NCBI GenBank assembly: GCA_002376715.1
Contig: DFOK01000020.1
Span: forward strand, 1 to 25,552
Direction: 5' to 3'
Length of the DNA: 25,552 bases
Source of the DNA: Bacteroidales bacterium UBA3543
GTDB taxonomy: Bacteria; Bacteroidota; Bacteroidia; Bacteroidales; UBA932
This document shows, piece after piece, positions 16,613 through 24,621 of this stretch (its first letter is position 1; each line of letters starts with the position of its first letter). Below the pieces are notes generated by a model. The model was given only the letters and a program-made list of their open reading frames with translations, ran no database searches and had not been told where the DNA came from. The translations under genes were made by a program, and so were the position numbers.

Positions 16613-18823
16613 TTTTAGGTTTTGGAAGCAGCATGTGGAGCCGTCGTTGGGCATTGTGATGACAATGCGTACTGCCTTTACAGGTGCTTCAAATTCGCTT
16701 ATTTCCGCATAATATCTCTTGAATTCAGGCCCTTTTATGAAGGTCTCTCCGTCGTAAGAATACTCCACGTAGCCGTCACTTACACCATAAAAGGGAATAT
16801 GGGCATATCCGGTAGGAACGCCTATTTTGGTGCACTGCACCGGCTCGTCAAAAATATAGGTCAGAGTCTGGCCGGCCTCCAAACGTTTGTCGCTACGCGC
16901 TATCAGACGGAAATTATAACCGGTGATATTGGTCAGAGGAGCATTGGATTTCATCTTAATGTCGGTTTCTACCCTCACTGCGGGCTTTAGCCAATGGTGA
17001 AGTACCACACCTTCGGGAGCGACTGATATACTCTGCAGATTATCACCCCAGAAGGTAGCGAAACGGAATTTTTCAGGAGAATCGGTGACGATGGTGCCAT
17101 TTAATACTTTCGATGTACTAACGGGATCGCTACCGTCGGTTGTATAACGCACAACGGCTGCGGGATAGGGGAGAACTACATCTATCTGCTGATCGTTATA
17201 TTTTACAATGGGAGGTTCAACGCGGAAGGCTATACCCATCTTATCCAGGCGGCGATAGTGACTGCTCACCAGACGGCGGTGGAAATCCTCATAGTCCCTC
17301 TTCTCCCTGCTGCTCCAGCCTACCTCCGCAAGCGCTGCCAGACGGGGAAATACCTGATACTCTGCAAATCGGGGAGGATACTGCATCAATTCCGTCCAGA
17401 GACCTCCTTGAGGGCCGAGCACCAGCTTTTCCTGTTCAGGAGTGAGCTCGTCAAGACCCGCGGTGGGATCATAATTGTATACGCGGTTAAGCGGAATGAC
17501 TGCAGCCCAGTTGTGACCTCTCTCTGCCGGCGAATGTTGCATATCGAGATAGCAGTATTCGCTAAGTTGCATTACCGTGGGGTAACCCTTGCTGACGGAC
17601 TCCTTAGCCTTCTTATATCCTCTCCAGGCTACCACAAGAGCATCAGTGCCTACTCCGCCCGCATCCTGAATGTCGTCAAATCCTGCAAGACGTTTTCCAT
17701 GCTTATTTATTATTTTTTCCATCCTGCGGACAAAATGGCCAAGAAGCTCGGGAACCTCTTTGTAACCCTCTTTCTCCATAAGTGCACGGCAATCGGGGCA
17801 CTGTGCCCAATAGTCCCACACCACTTCATCGGCTGCAATGCTGATATAGGGACCGGGGAAGAGCGCCGCTATCTCCTTGAAGATATTATCCAGGATTTTG
17901 TAGTTGGATTCATTGCTTACACACCATACATTATCAAACTCTCCGCAGGCACTGGCCTTGTCTGTAGAAGTGCCGCATGTTGCGCCATCCAGTACTGCTG
18001 TAGAGGAGAGTGCGTGTCCGGGCAGGTCGATTTCCGGAATAATGGTGATATTGCGTTGCGCCGCGTAGGCTACGATCTCTTTGATATCCTTCTGTGAATA
18101 ATAACCGCCGTAGCGTTCGTTGCCCGAAAGATAGGTAGCGGGGATAACCTCATTACGGCCTCGCCAGGCACCTTTTTCGGTCAATTGCGGATATTTTTTT
18201 ATCTCTATTCTCCATCCATTGTCATCCGTAAGATGCCACTGAAATACATTGAGCTTGTGAAGTGCCATCCAGTCTATGAACTGCTTTACATATTCTTTAT
18301 CAAAGAATGTACGTGAGACGTCCAGCATAAATCCTCTGTGAGGAAATCGCGGTGAGTCCTCAATGATGACATTTTGCAGCGAATATTCGCGCAGACGAAG
18401 TTTTTCTCCACTGTAGACCTCCTGTGGGAACATCTGGAGCAGAGTCTGCACTCCATAGAAAAGTCCGGCATCATCGGAGGCTCTTATAGTCACTCCCTTG
18501 TGACATATGACAAGAGAGTAGCTTTCAGGCTTGAATCCCTTCTCTTTACGGAGTACTATGGCATTGCCCTTGGTAGTAACCGGGGCCTTACCGAGTGAGA
18601 TGCCGTATTCGAAAATCGGACTGATATGCTGTTGGAGATAGGAAGCGCTAAAGCTACCTTCACTATCGGGGATAATGACGGTATGTCTGTCTATGGTAAA
18701 AACGCCCTCCTGTTCAATGACGCTTTGCGGAATGGGGACCAGGTCCGTAATGCCTTGCGCATGGAGTGAGGCTGCAGAGGCTGTCAGGAGTGCTGCGGTG
18801 ATCATGAGTTTTAAATAATTCAT
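16595..18823 (-). CDS. GH20 beta-hexosaminidase with chitobiase-type C-terminal domain, unusual active-site motif
   Basis: A 742-residue secreted exo-hexosaminidase. A cleavable signal peptide (about 1-22, ending HAQ) is followed by a GH20b domain (25-160) and the catalytic barrel with FQWHLTDDNGW (194-204). The catalytic Asp332-Glu333 pair is kept, but the motif that is HxGGDE in most GH20 enzymes, including the paralog at 9897, is SIAADE (328-333). Downstream GLWTE (474-478) is normal. A chitobiase/beta-hexosaminidase C-terminal domain follows (about 545-620, YTTDGSDP), then a discoidin-like segment to the end. The last residues (VGSE) are encoded by the heptamer repeat. It is the first gene of the - strand run GH20-GH3-LOG-M28. 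Confidence 0.92.
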   Translation of the reverse strand: MNYLKLMITAALLTASAASLHAQGITDLVPIPQSVIEQEGVFTIDRHTVIIPDSEGSFSASYLQQHISPIFEYGISLGKAPVTTKGNAIVLRKEKGFKPESYSLVICHKGVTIRASDDAGLFYGVQTLLQMFPQEVYSGEKLRLREYSLQNVIIEDSPRFPHRGFMLDVSRTFFDKEYVKQFIDWMALHKLNVFQWHLTDDNGWRIEIKKYPQLTEKGAWRGRNEVIPATYLSGNERYGGYYSQKDIKEIVAYAAQRNITIIPEIDLPGHALSSTAVLDGATCGTSTDKASACGEFDNVWCVSNESNYKILDNIFKEIAALFPGPYISIAADEVVWDYWAQCPDCRALMEKEGYKEVPELLGHFVRRMEKIINKHGKRLAGFDDIQDAGGVGTDALVVAWRGYKKAKESVSKGYPTVMQLSEYCYLDMQHSPAERGHNWAAVIPLNRVYNYDPTAGLDELTPEQEKLVLGPQGGLWTELMQYPPRFAEYQVFPRLAALAEVGWSSREKRDYEDFHRRLVSSHYRRLDKMGIAFRVEPPIVKYNDQQIDVVLPYPAAVVRYTTDGSDPVSTSKVLNGTIVTDSPEKFRFATFWGDNLQSISVAPEGVVLHHWLKPAVRVETDIKMKSNAPLTNITGYNFRLIARSDKRLEAGQTLTYIFDEPVQCTKIGVPTGYAHIPFYGVSDGYVEYSYDGETFIKGPEFKRYYAEISEFEAPVKAVRIVITMPNDGSTCCFQNLKIVGSE

Positions 18824-18866
18824 TATGTAAAATTAGATTTCTTTAGTAATCAATGCGGTAAAGTTG

Positions 18867-18874
18867 CGAAAATA
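18867..18874 (-). promoter_or_regulatory. Possible -7 box for the - strand GH20 run
   Basis: TATTTTCG on the - strand, 43 bases before the GH20 start, matches TAnnTTTG with one mismatch. The upstream TTTTG lies only 14 bases away, closer than usual, so the call is tentative. Confidence 0.3.
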
Positions 18875-18917
18875 GTCCTTTTTTCCGACAAAAGTTACAT
18901 CATATTAGTTTTTTTTC

Positions 18918-18925
18918 TATTTTCG
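18918..18925 (+). promoter_or_regulatory. Possible -7 box for the pot operon
   Basis: TATTTTCG, one mismatch from TAnnTTTG and identical to the box on the opposite strand at 18867-18874. It ends 37 bases before the first start codon of the operon (18963). The upstream element is not clear. Confidence 0.35.
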
Positions 18926-18962
18926 CCCCCAATATTAACCAATGTTCTTTTTATGGACTCAA

Positions 18963-20027
18963 ATGAAGAAAGTACTAATTTCCTTCGTGGCCTTGATGTT
19001 ATGCTTCCAGGCCTTCTCTCAGGACTCTGAGTCGTCGGCAAATTATGCCGGACTGACTCTCATTCCGCGTCTTGATCTTACACCGTATTATAGCAAAGCA
19101 GACGGTGCGTGGGGTTTCAGCCACGGCAATTCTTCAATTTACACACTTTTCGAGGGCTCCGCTTCGGAGTATTTCAGCTGGACACTGGCCAATCACTGGA
19201 TAAGTACAGGTCGCCTGGACTATGGCGACGATTTTGAGTACGGCTGGCCTTATACTTCCCTCGGATATTCCAACACTACCAACTGGATAGATTTATGTTT
19301 TATAAATCTTAATTTCAGTAACTGGACGATTTCTCTCGGTAAAGATATGATTCTTACCGGAGGATTTGAGTATGACGACTGGGACTGGGATGTACATCCC
19401 GAGTTTGCAACTTCCCTTTGGAATGTTCTTCCAGTCTATCAGTGGGGAGGAAAGGTTACTTACACTACTCCCAACGAGGGTCACGAATTTGCTATCCAGG
19501 CCACTACTTCACCTTTCGCAGAAAGATTTTTCTCGAAAAACCTTTTTACATCTTCCGCACAGTATAAAAAGTATGGAGAAGTGTATGAGGTAATAGCGAG
19601 TGCATCAGTGTTAGCGTACGAACCGGAAGGCAGGGCTGAAGGTAATATTTGGTATTATCCTCTCTTTGTCCTCGGTCAGAGAGTCCATCTGGGTGACTGG
19701 ACCTTGACTTTGGATGTTTCCAACAATTGCGAAGTCATTGAAGATCCTCTCAAGATCAGGGAGGGTTTGGGCCTGAATGCAGCAGTTACCTGGGCTCCTT
19801 CGGAGAAATTTGAGCTTAGCTGGAGGGGATTGCATGCCAGGACATTTAAAATGATTCCCTCAGATCTCACGAGATGGAATACCGGCCTTCTATGTCACTA
19901 TTATCCTCTTAAGGATAGTGACGCCCTCAGGCTACATGCATATATAAATTATGACAATTATTGCGGTGATGCAAATCTAACATTCTCCGTAGGTATCAGA
20001 TACAACTTTCTTATTAATCTTTGGTAA
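18963..20027 (+). CDS. Beta-barrel outer-membrane protein of the pot operon, family not recognised
   Basis: A 354-residue protein that I cannot assign to a named family. I chose the second ATG (18963) because MKKVLISFVALML begins a clean signal peptide ending near residue 20 (AFSQ); an in-frame ATG at 18942 would add 7 residues. The mature part shows alternating polar and aromatic residues throughout, Gly-Asn-rich turns and a final strand YNFLINLW ending in an aromatic residue, all typical of an outer-membrane beta-barrel. One probable loop (135-147) is acidic and aromatic: FEYDDWDWDVHPE. It ends 3 bases before potA and so is the first cistron of the polyamine importer operon. A porin for polyamines is the simplest inference, untested. 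Confidence 0.7.
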   Translation: MKKVLISFVALMLCFQAFSQDSESSANYAGLTLIPRLDLTPYYSKADGAWGFSHGNSSIYTLFEGSASEYFSWTLANHWISTGRLDYGDDFEYGWPYTSLGYSNTTNWIDLCFINLNFSNWTISLGKDMILTGGFEYDDWDWDVHPEFATSLWNVLPVYQWGGKVTYTTPNEGHEFAIQATTSPFAERFFSKNLFTSSAQYKKYGEVYEVIASASVLAYEPEGRAEGNIWYYPLFVLGQRVHLGDWTLTLDVSNNCEVIEDPLKIREGLGLNAAVTWAPSEKFELSWRGLHARTFKMIPSDLTRWNTGLLCHYYPLKDSDALRLHAYINYDNYCGDANLTFSVGIRYNFLINLW

Positions 20028-20030
20028 TAA

Positions 20031-21422
20031 ATGGCAGCTTCAGACAAGATCATCGAGATCCGTCATCTGAGCAAGACCCTTGGTAATAAGAAGGTGCTGG
20101 ATGACATCACTATAGACATACGTAAAGGGGAATTCGTTACATTTCTCGGTCCTTCAGGTTGCGGCAAGACCACTACTTTGAGGTTGATTGCCGGCTTTCT
20201 CGCCCCTGATGAGGGCGAAATTCTGTTCGAGGGCAAAGATATCTCAGGAATCCCTCCCTACAAACGTCCCTTCAACACCGTATTTCAGCGTTATGCTCTC
20301 TTCCCGCATCTGGATGTGTATGATAATATTGCATTTGGTCTCAAACTCCAAAAAGTTCCCCGTGAGGAGATAAACAAGAGAGTACGCAGGGTACTTAAAA
20401 TGGTGGGCATGACCGACTACGAGGATAGGGATGTGGATTCTCTCTCAGGTGGACAGCAACAAAGGGTGGCCATTGCGCGAGCGTTGATCAATCAACCTAA
20501 AGTACTGCTCCTGGATGAGCCCCTGGCGGCCCTCGATCTCAAGATGCGCAAGGATATGCAGATTGAATTAAAGGAGATGCACAAAAAACTGGGTATCACC
20601 TTTATTTACGTCACCCACGATCAGGAGGAGGCTCTTATCCTCTCTGACACCGTCGTGGTGATGAATGAGGGCAAAATTCAGCAGATTGGCACTCCTACGG
20701 ATATCTACAATGAGCCTGAGAACTGCTTCGTAGCCGACTTTATAGGCGAATCCAATATTCTCAACGGCAAGATGTTCGCTGACCGCAAGGTGGGCTTTAT
20801 CTACCATGATTTCGATTGTATAGATGAAGGTTTCGGAGAAAATGTTCCCGTAGATGTGGTGGTGCGTCCTGAAGATATCTATATAATGAAAAATACCGAG
20901 GGTGCGCAGTTTACCGGTGTTGTCCAATCCTGCGTATTTCAGGGTGTTCACTATAAGATGTTTGTCGAAACTGATACCGGTTATGAACTTATGGTACAGG
21001 ACTACAACTCATTTGAAGTGGGTTCGACCGTGGGGCTGGTCATCAGGCCGGAGGACATACAGGTTATGCGCAAGGAGCGCTCTCTGAATACCTTTGAAGG
21101 TGAAATGGTGGATGAAACTCATGTGCGCTTTCTTGATGGTGAGTTTGAATGTCCAAGACAGCCCGGAGTTGAAAAGGGGCAGAAGGTGAAAGTGGAGGTT
21201 GATTTCAATAGGGTCGATCTATACGACCATCAGGAAGAGGGAGTACTCTCAGGTTTCATCTATTTTATGATATATAAAGGAAACCACTACCATATCACGG
21301 TGCTAACCGATGAGGGTCACCACATCTGGGTTGACACTGACGATGTATGGGATAAAGGTGATCAGGTTGGTATTGATTTTCCTGCTAAACACATTAAGAT
21401 AACCCCGTTGAGTGATGAATAA
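20031..21422 (+). CDS. potA: Polyamine ABC transporter ATP-binding protein with extended TOBE region
   Basis: A 463-residue ATPase that powers polyamine import with PotB and PotC. The ABC domain has Walker [10 protein letters not shown] (40-48), Q-loop Gln86, signature LSGGQ (138-142), Walker B LLLDEP with Glu163 and switch His196 in VTHDQEEA. The regulatory C-terminus (about 240-463) is longer than the roughly 378-residue E. coli PotA. It contains successive TOBE-like stretches: [40 protein letters not shown] and [12 protein letters not shown], which look like a duplicated TOBE unit. It begins 3 bases after the barrel protein stop and overlaps potB by 8 bases. Assignment to polyamines rests on the family and on PotD. 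Confidence 0.93.
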   Translation: MAASDKIIEIRHLSKTLGNKKVLDDITIDIRKGEFVTFLGPSGCGKTTTLRLIAGFLAPDEGEILFEGKDISGIPPYKRPFNTVFQRYALFPHLDVYDNIAFGLKLQKVPREEINKRVRRVLKMVGMTDYEDRDVDSLSGGQQQRVAIARALINQPKVLLLDEPLAALDLKMRKDMQIELKEMHKKLGITFIYVTHDQEEALILSDTVVVMNEGKIQQIGTPTDIYNEPENCFVADFIGESNILNGKMFADRKVGFIYHDFDCIDEGFGENVPVDVVVRPEDIYIMKNTEGAQFTGVVQSCVFQGVHYKMFVETDTGYELMVQDYNSFEVGSTVGLVIRPEDIQVMRKERSLNTFEGEMVDETHVRFLDGEFECPRQPGVEKGQKVKVEVDFNRVDLYDHQEEGVLSGFIYFMIYKGNHYHITVLTDEGHHIWVDTDDVWDKGDQVGIDFPAKHIKITPLSDE

Positions 21423-22182
21423 ACGAAGCAGTTGGAGTCTGCCATATCTGATCTTTCTGGTCATTTTCGTGGTGCTTCCCCTGATTTTAGTACTGGTATA
21501 TGCTTTCCAGGATGCTCAGGGCCGCTTTTCGTTTGAAAACATCACGAGGTTTTTCTCAGACAAAGATGCATTGAGCACCTTCGCTCTCTCGCTTGAGATT
21601 GCCATTTTGAATACACTGATATGTCTTCTTTTAGGTTATCCCGCTGCCTGGATTCTTGCCAATAAGAAATACAACCGCAGTGCGGTGACTGTGGTATTAT
21701 TCATTCTTCCGATGTGGATAAATGCCCTTATGAGGACTCTGGCTACCGCTGAGCTCTTCAACGTGCTTGGTGTTACGCTGGGCAAGGGTACGTTGCTTTT
21801 CGGTATGGCCTATGACTACCTTCCTTTTATGATCTATCCGATCTATAATATTCTCAGCAGAATGGACCCTTCCTATGCAGAAGCTGCGGAGGATCTGGGA
21901 GCTACTCCCTGGAAGGTATTCTGGAAGGTAACCGTGCCGCTTTCAATCCCGGGAGTAATCAGCGGAGTAATGATGGTCTTCATGCCCACGGTATCCACAT
22001 TTGCCATTTCTGAATTCCTGACCAACAACAAGATCAAACTTTTCGGTACCATCATTCAGGAGAATATCAACTCTTCGATGTGGAATTACGGATCAGCCCT
22101 CGCTTTGATAATGCTCGTAATCATTGGTGTAACATCATTGTTCTCAAATGATAGTAAAAATGCCGAAGGAGGGCTTGTCTAG
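21415..22182 (+). CDS. potB: Polyamine ABC transporter permease
   Basis: A 255-residue inner-membrane permease with about six hydrophobic helices and the cytoplasmic EAA loop [16 protein letters not shown], followed by the PLSIPG turn that contacts the ATPase. I chose the ATG at 21415 over the GTG immediately before it (21412). It overlaps the potA stop by 8 bases, which suggests coupled translation, and is followed by potC after 3 bases. It resembles PotB/PotH-type permeases and forms the translocation channel with PotC. Confidence 0.92.
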   Translation: MNKRSSWSLPYLIFLVIFVVLPLILVLVYAFQDAQGRFSFENITRFFSDKDALSTFALSLEIAILNTLICLLLGYPAAWILANKKYNRSAVTVVLFILPMWINALMRTLATAELFNVLGVTLGKGTLLFGMAYDYLPFMIYPIYNILSRMDPSYAEAAEDLGATPWKVFWKVTVPLSIPGVISGVMMVFMPTVSTFAISEFLTNNKIKLFGTIIQENINSSMWNYGSALALIMLVIIGVTSLFSNDSKNAEGGLV

Positions 22183-22185
22183 GTT

Positions 22186-22989
22186 ATGAAGAAGTTTTTA
22201 GCAAAGGCATATATCTGGTTTCTGCTGGTCATTCTCTATGCGCCCATCATTTTTATAATTATCTTCTCCTTTTCGGAATCAAAAGTGCTGGGTAACTGGA
22301 CAGGTTTTTCCACCAATTTATATACCAATCTCTTTTCGCCTCAGGCGGCCAGCGCTACGTCATTGTTTAGAGCTATCTACAACACATTGATCATAGCTCT
22401 GATATCGGCATTCGTCTCAATGATCCTCGGTGCAATTGCCGCCATAGGCATTTACAACCTGCGAAGCCGCAATAAGAACGTAATGCTCTTCCTCAATAGC
22501 ATCCCGATAATCAACCCCGACATCATCACCGGTGTAGCACTCTTTTTGCTCTTTATATTTCTGCATATTTCTCAGGGATATACTACTGTTGTACTGGCGC
22601 ACATTACCTTTTGCACTCCTTATGTGGTGCTGAGTGTAATGCCTCGACTGACCCAGATGAATCCAAATCTCTATGAGGCGGCACTAGATTTGGGTGCCAC
22701 TCCAATGCAGGCACTCAGAAAGGTGTTGATACCTCTGCTGCGTCCGGGAATGATCTCAGGATTCATACTGGCATTTACGATGTCGCTTGACGACTTTGTC
22801 GTGACATTCTTTACCAGAGGTACAATCGGTCTGGAAACACTCTCTACCTATATTTACGCTGATGCACGCAAAGGTGGTCTTACTCCTGAACTGCGTCCTC
22901 TGATGACTATTATATTCATATCTATCTTAATCCTTCTGGTGATATTCAATATCAGGAAGGCTAAATCTGAAAAACAACTAGCAAAATGA
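22186..22989 (+). CDS. potC: Polyamine ABC transporter permease
   Basis: A 267-residue second permease with about six transmembrane helices and the EAA loop LYEAALDLGATPMQAL followed by PLLRPG. The conserved SLDDFVVTFF segment (near residue 200) is typical of PotC/PotI-type permeases. Its start is 3 bases after the potB stop, and its stop TGA overlaps the potD ATG in an ATGA junction, so all four transporter genes are tightly coupled. It ends with a basic segment (KAKSEKQLAK), expected on the cytoplasmic side. Confidence 0.92.
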   Translation: MKKFLAKAYIWFLLVILYAPIIFIIIFSFSESKVLGNWTGFSTNLYTNLFSPQAASATSLFRAIYNTLIIALISAFVSMILGAIAAIGIYNLRSRNKNVMLFLNSIPIINPDIITGVALFLLFIFLHISQGYTTVVLAHITFCTPYVVLSVMPRLTQMNPNLYEAALDLGATPMQALRKVLIPLLRPGMISGFILAFTMSLDDFVVTFFTRGTIGLETLSTYIYADARKGGLTPELRPLMTIIFISILILLVIFNIRKAKSEKQLAK

Positions 22990-24302
22990 AAAGACTTTTT
23001 ACCCTTCTGGCAGCTTTGCTGCTTATTGTATCCTGCACAAGTGACAGGAGCAAGTATCTGAAAGTTTACAACTGGGGCGACTATATAGACGAGTCCCTTA
23101 TCGGCGAGTTCGAGCAGTGGTATTACGAACAGACCGGTGAAGAGGTGAAAATCATCTACCAAACCTTCGATATCAATGAGACTATGCTCTCCAAGATCGA
23201 AAAGGGAGAGGAGGACTTCGACGTGGTATGTCCTTCGGACTATATTATCGAACGTATGCTACGTGAAGATCTACTCTTGCCTATCGATAGAGACTTTGGT
23301 GATACCCCCAACTACATCGACGACAATATTGCTCCCTATATCCGCGAGTGCTTTGATAAGATTGACGGCAGCGGCAAAAATGCCAATGACTACTCTGTGG
23401 GCTATATGTGGGGAACTGCAGGTATTCTTTACAACAAAAAACATGTGGCTGAAGAGGATCTGGGCAGCTGGGATATAATAAGAAACCCTAAATACGCAAA
23501 TAAAATCTTTATTAAAGATGCACCTAGAGATGTATACTGTTCAGTGTTGATTTATCTTAAACAGGATGAGCTCAGAGAGGGCAAAATCACTCTTGAAGAG
23601 TTGATGTATGACTCTTCCGATGCTTCAATTGAAGCTGTTGAGAACTATATGAAGGAGGTGAAAGGTCTGGTTGCGGGTTGGGAAGCAGACTTCGGTAAAG
23701 ACCAGATGATACAGGAGCGTGGGTGGATAAATCTTACCTGGAGTGGGGACGCTGTATGGGCGATGAATGAGGCTGACCCGATTGATGTCGAACTCGGTTA
23801 TTATGTTCCCGATGAAGGCAGTAGCGTATGGTTTGACGGTTGGGTAATTCCCAAATATGCCAAGAATCCTAAGGCTGCAAAATACTTCATCAATTTCCTC
23901 TGTATCCCTGAAAACGCTCTGAGGAATATGGAAGTTGTCGGCTATGTTGTAGCCAACGGTGGTGATATTATACTGGATGCTATTCAAGATGAGAAGTACG
24001 AAGCCATAGATTTGACCTATTTCTTCGGCCCGGAAGCTGATTCGGTACATGTCAATCCCGTGTTATATCCCGATCAGAGTGTTATTGATCGCTGTGAAAT
24101 GATGCATGACTGGGGTGACGAGACTCCCAAATTGATTGCAATGTGGAGCCGCGTAAAAGGCAATGAATCGAGCAACGTTGTTACGATAGTCATCATTTGT
24201 GCCTTCGTAGCTCTGCTCATAGTATTCGCATTGCGCAGGAGCATATCCAAGTCACGTCGAGGTGCTGCTACCAAAAAAGGTAAAAAACCTGTTAAGAAAT
24301 AG
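22986..24302 (+). CDS. potD: Polyamine-binding lipoprotein with an added C-terminal transmembrane helix
   Basis: A 438-residue solute-binding protein of the PotD/PotF type. A lipoprotein signal peptide ends at LIVSC (Cys17). The binding fold begins KVYNWGDYI (Trp30, the position of a ligand-binding Trp in E. coli PotD) and includes CPSDYIIERM (82-91), WSGDAVW (252-258) and VWFDGW (281-286), whose Trp282 and Asp284 match the ligand-contacting Trp-x-Asp of PotD. E. coli PotD has 348 residues and ends about where residue 390 lies here. The extra tail holds a hydrophobic helix (about 397-416) followed by a strongly basic end (RRSISKSRRG to KKPVKK). The protein therefore looks anchored at both ends. 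It is the last gene of the operon and is followed at once by a terminator. Confidence 0.92.
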   Translation: MKRLFTLLAALLLIVSCTSDRSKYLKVYNWGDYIDESLIGEFEQWYYEQTGEEVKIIYQTFDINETMLSKIEKGEEDFDVVCPSDYIIERMLREDLLLPIDRDFGDTPNYIDDNIAPYIRECFDKIDGSGKNANDYSVGYMWGTAGILYNKKHVAEEDLGSWDIIRNPKYANKIFIKDAPRDVYCSVLIYLKQDELREGKITLEELMYDSSDASIEAVENYMKEVKGLVAGWEADFGKDQMIQERGWINLTWSGDAVWAMNEADPIDVELGYYVPDEGSSVWFDGWVIPKYAKNPKAAKYFINFLCIPENALRNMEVVGYVVANGGDIILDAIQDEKYEAIDLTYFFGPEADSVHVNPVLYPDQSVIDRCEMMHDWGDETPKLIAMWSRVKGNESSNVVTIVIICAFVALLIVFALRRSISKSRRGAATKKGKKPVKK

Positions 24303-24329
24303 AAAAGGGCCTCTTATGAGGCCTTTTTT
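24303..24329 (+). terminator. Rho-independent terminator of the pot operon
   Basis: Starting one base after the potD stop: an A-run, a GGCCTC/GAGGCC stem with a TTAT loop, extended by A-T pairs, then seven T residues. It is the strongest intrinsic terminator on the + strand of the window. Confidence 0.9.
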
Positions 24330-24364
24330 AGTTCTGAGTTCTGAGTTCCGAGTATTGAGTGTTG
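24330..24364 (+). repeat. Heptamer tandem repeat tract 3
   Basis: Five 7-base units directly after the pot terminator: AGTTCTG, AGTTCTG, AGTTCCG, AGTATTG, AGTGTTG. The unit differs from that of tracts 1 and 2 but has the same period and degeneracy. Weak period-7 similarity (AGTATTA, AGTGTTA) recurs at about 24415-24428. Confidence 0.75.
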
Positions 24365-24460
24365 CATTTTTCTCTTAACTTTGTGTCCAAACGATAGGAT
24401 CAATTGACACTTAGGAGTATTAAGTGTTATGTGTCGCGAGTACGTGGTGCGGGTTATGGG

Positions 24461-24492
24461 AAATAAAAAAGAGGAACAACGCGTTGTTCCTC
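24461..24492 (-). terminator. Rho-independent terminator of tRNA-Val
   Basis: A perfect palindrome with 11-base arms (24471-24481 and 24482-24492), followed on the - strand by six T residues and further T-rich sequence (24461-24470). It lies 2 bases beyond the 3' end of the tRNA, in the right orientation. Confidence 0.85.
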
Positions 24493-24494
24493 CG

Positions 24495-24569
24495 TGGGAG
24501 CAATAGGATTCGAACCTATGGCCCTCTGCTTGTAAGGCAGATGCTCTAAACCAGCTGAGCTATGCTCCC
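24495..24569 (-). tRNA. tRNA-Val (anticodon TAC)
   Basis: A 75-base cloverleaf on the - strand. The acceptor stem pairs GGGAGCA (5' end, 24569-24563) with TGCTCCC, with discriminator A at 24495. The D arm contains AGCTCAGCTGGTT, the anticodon loop is CTTACAA giving TAC (reads GTA and related valine codons), and the T arm contains GGTTCGAATCC. The 3' CCA is not encoded, so it must be added after transcription. Confidence 0.96.
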
Positions 24570-24585
24570 TTTAGTTTTGGGATTG

Positions 24586-24616
24586 CAAATATAGATACTT
24601 TTTTAAAACCACCAAA
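24586..24616 (-). promoter_or_regulatory. Promoter of tRNA-Val
   Basis: On the - strand TTTG (24613-24616), exactly 19 bases, then TATATTTG (24586-24593): a perfect Bacteroidota housekeeping promoter. Transcription would start about ten bases before the mature tRNA 5' end. It overlaps the upstream region of the divergent serine hydrolase gene. Confidence 0.75.
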
Positions 24617-24621
24617 ATAAA

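Noticed and set aside
17258..18097. Long + strand open frame of 279 codons
   Set aside because: It lies wholly antisense to the GH20 gene, shows no recognisable domain and is a shadow of the coding bias of that gene.
19293..19484. Small - strand frames inside the barrel protein and potA
   Set aside because: All are short shadows of strongly supported + strand genes.
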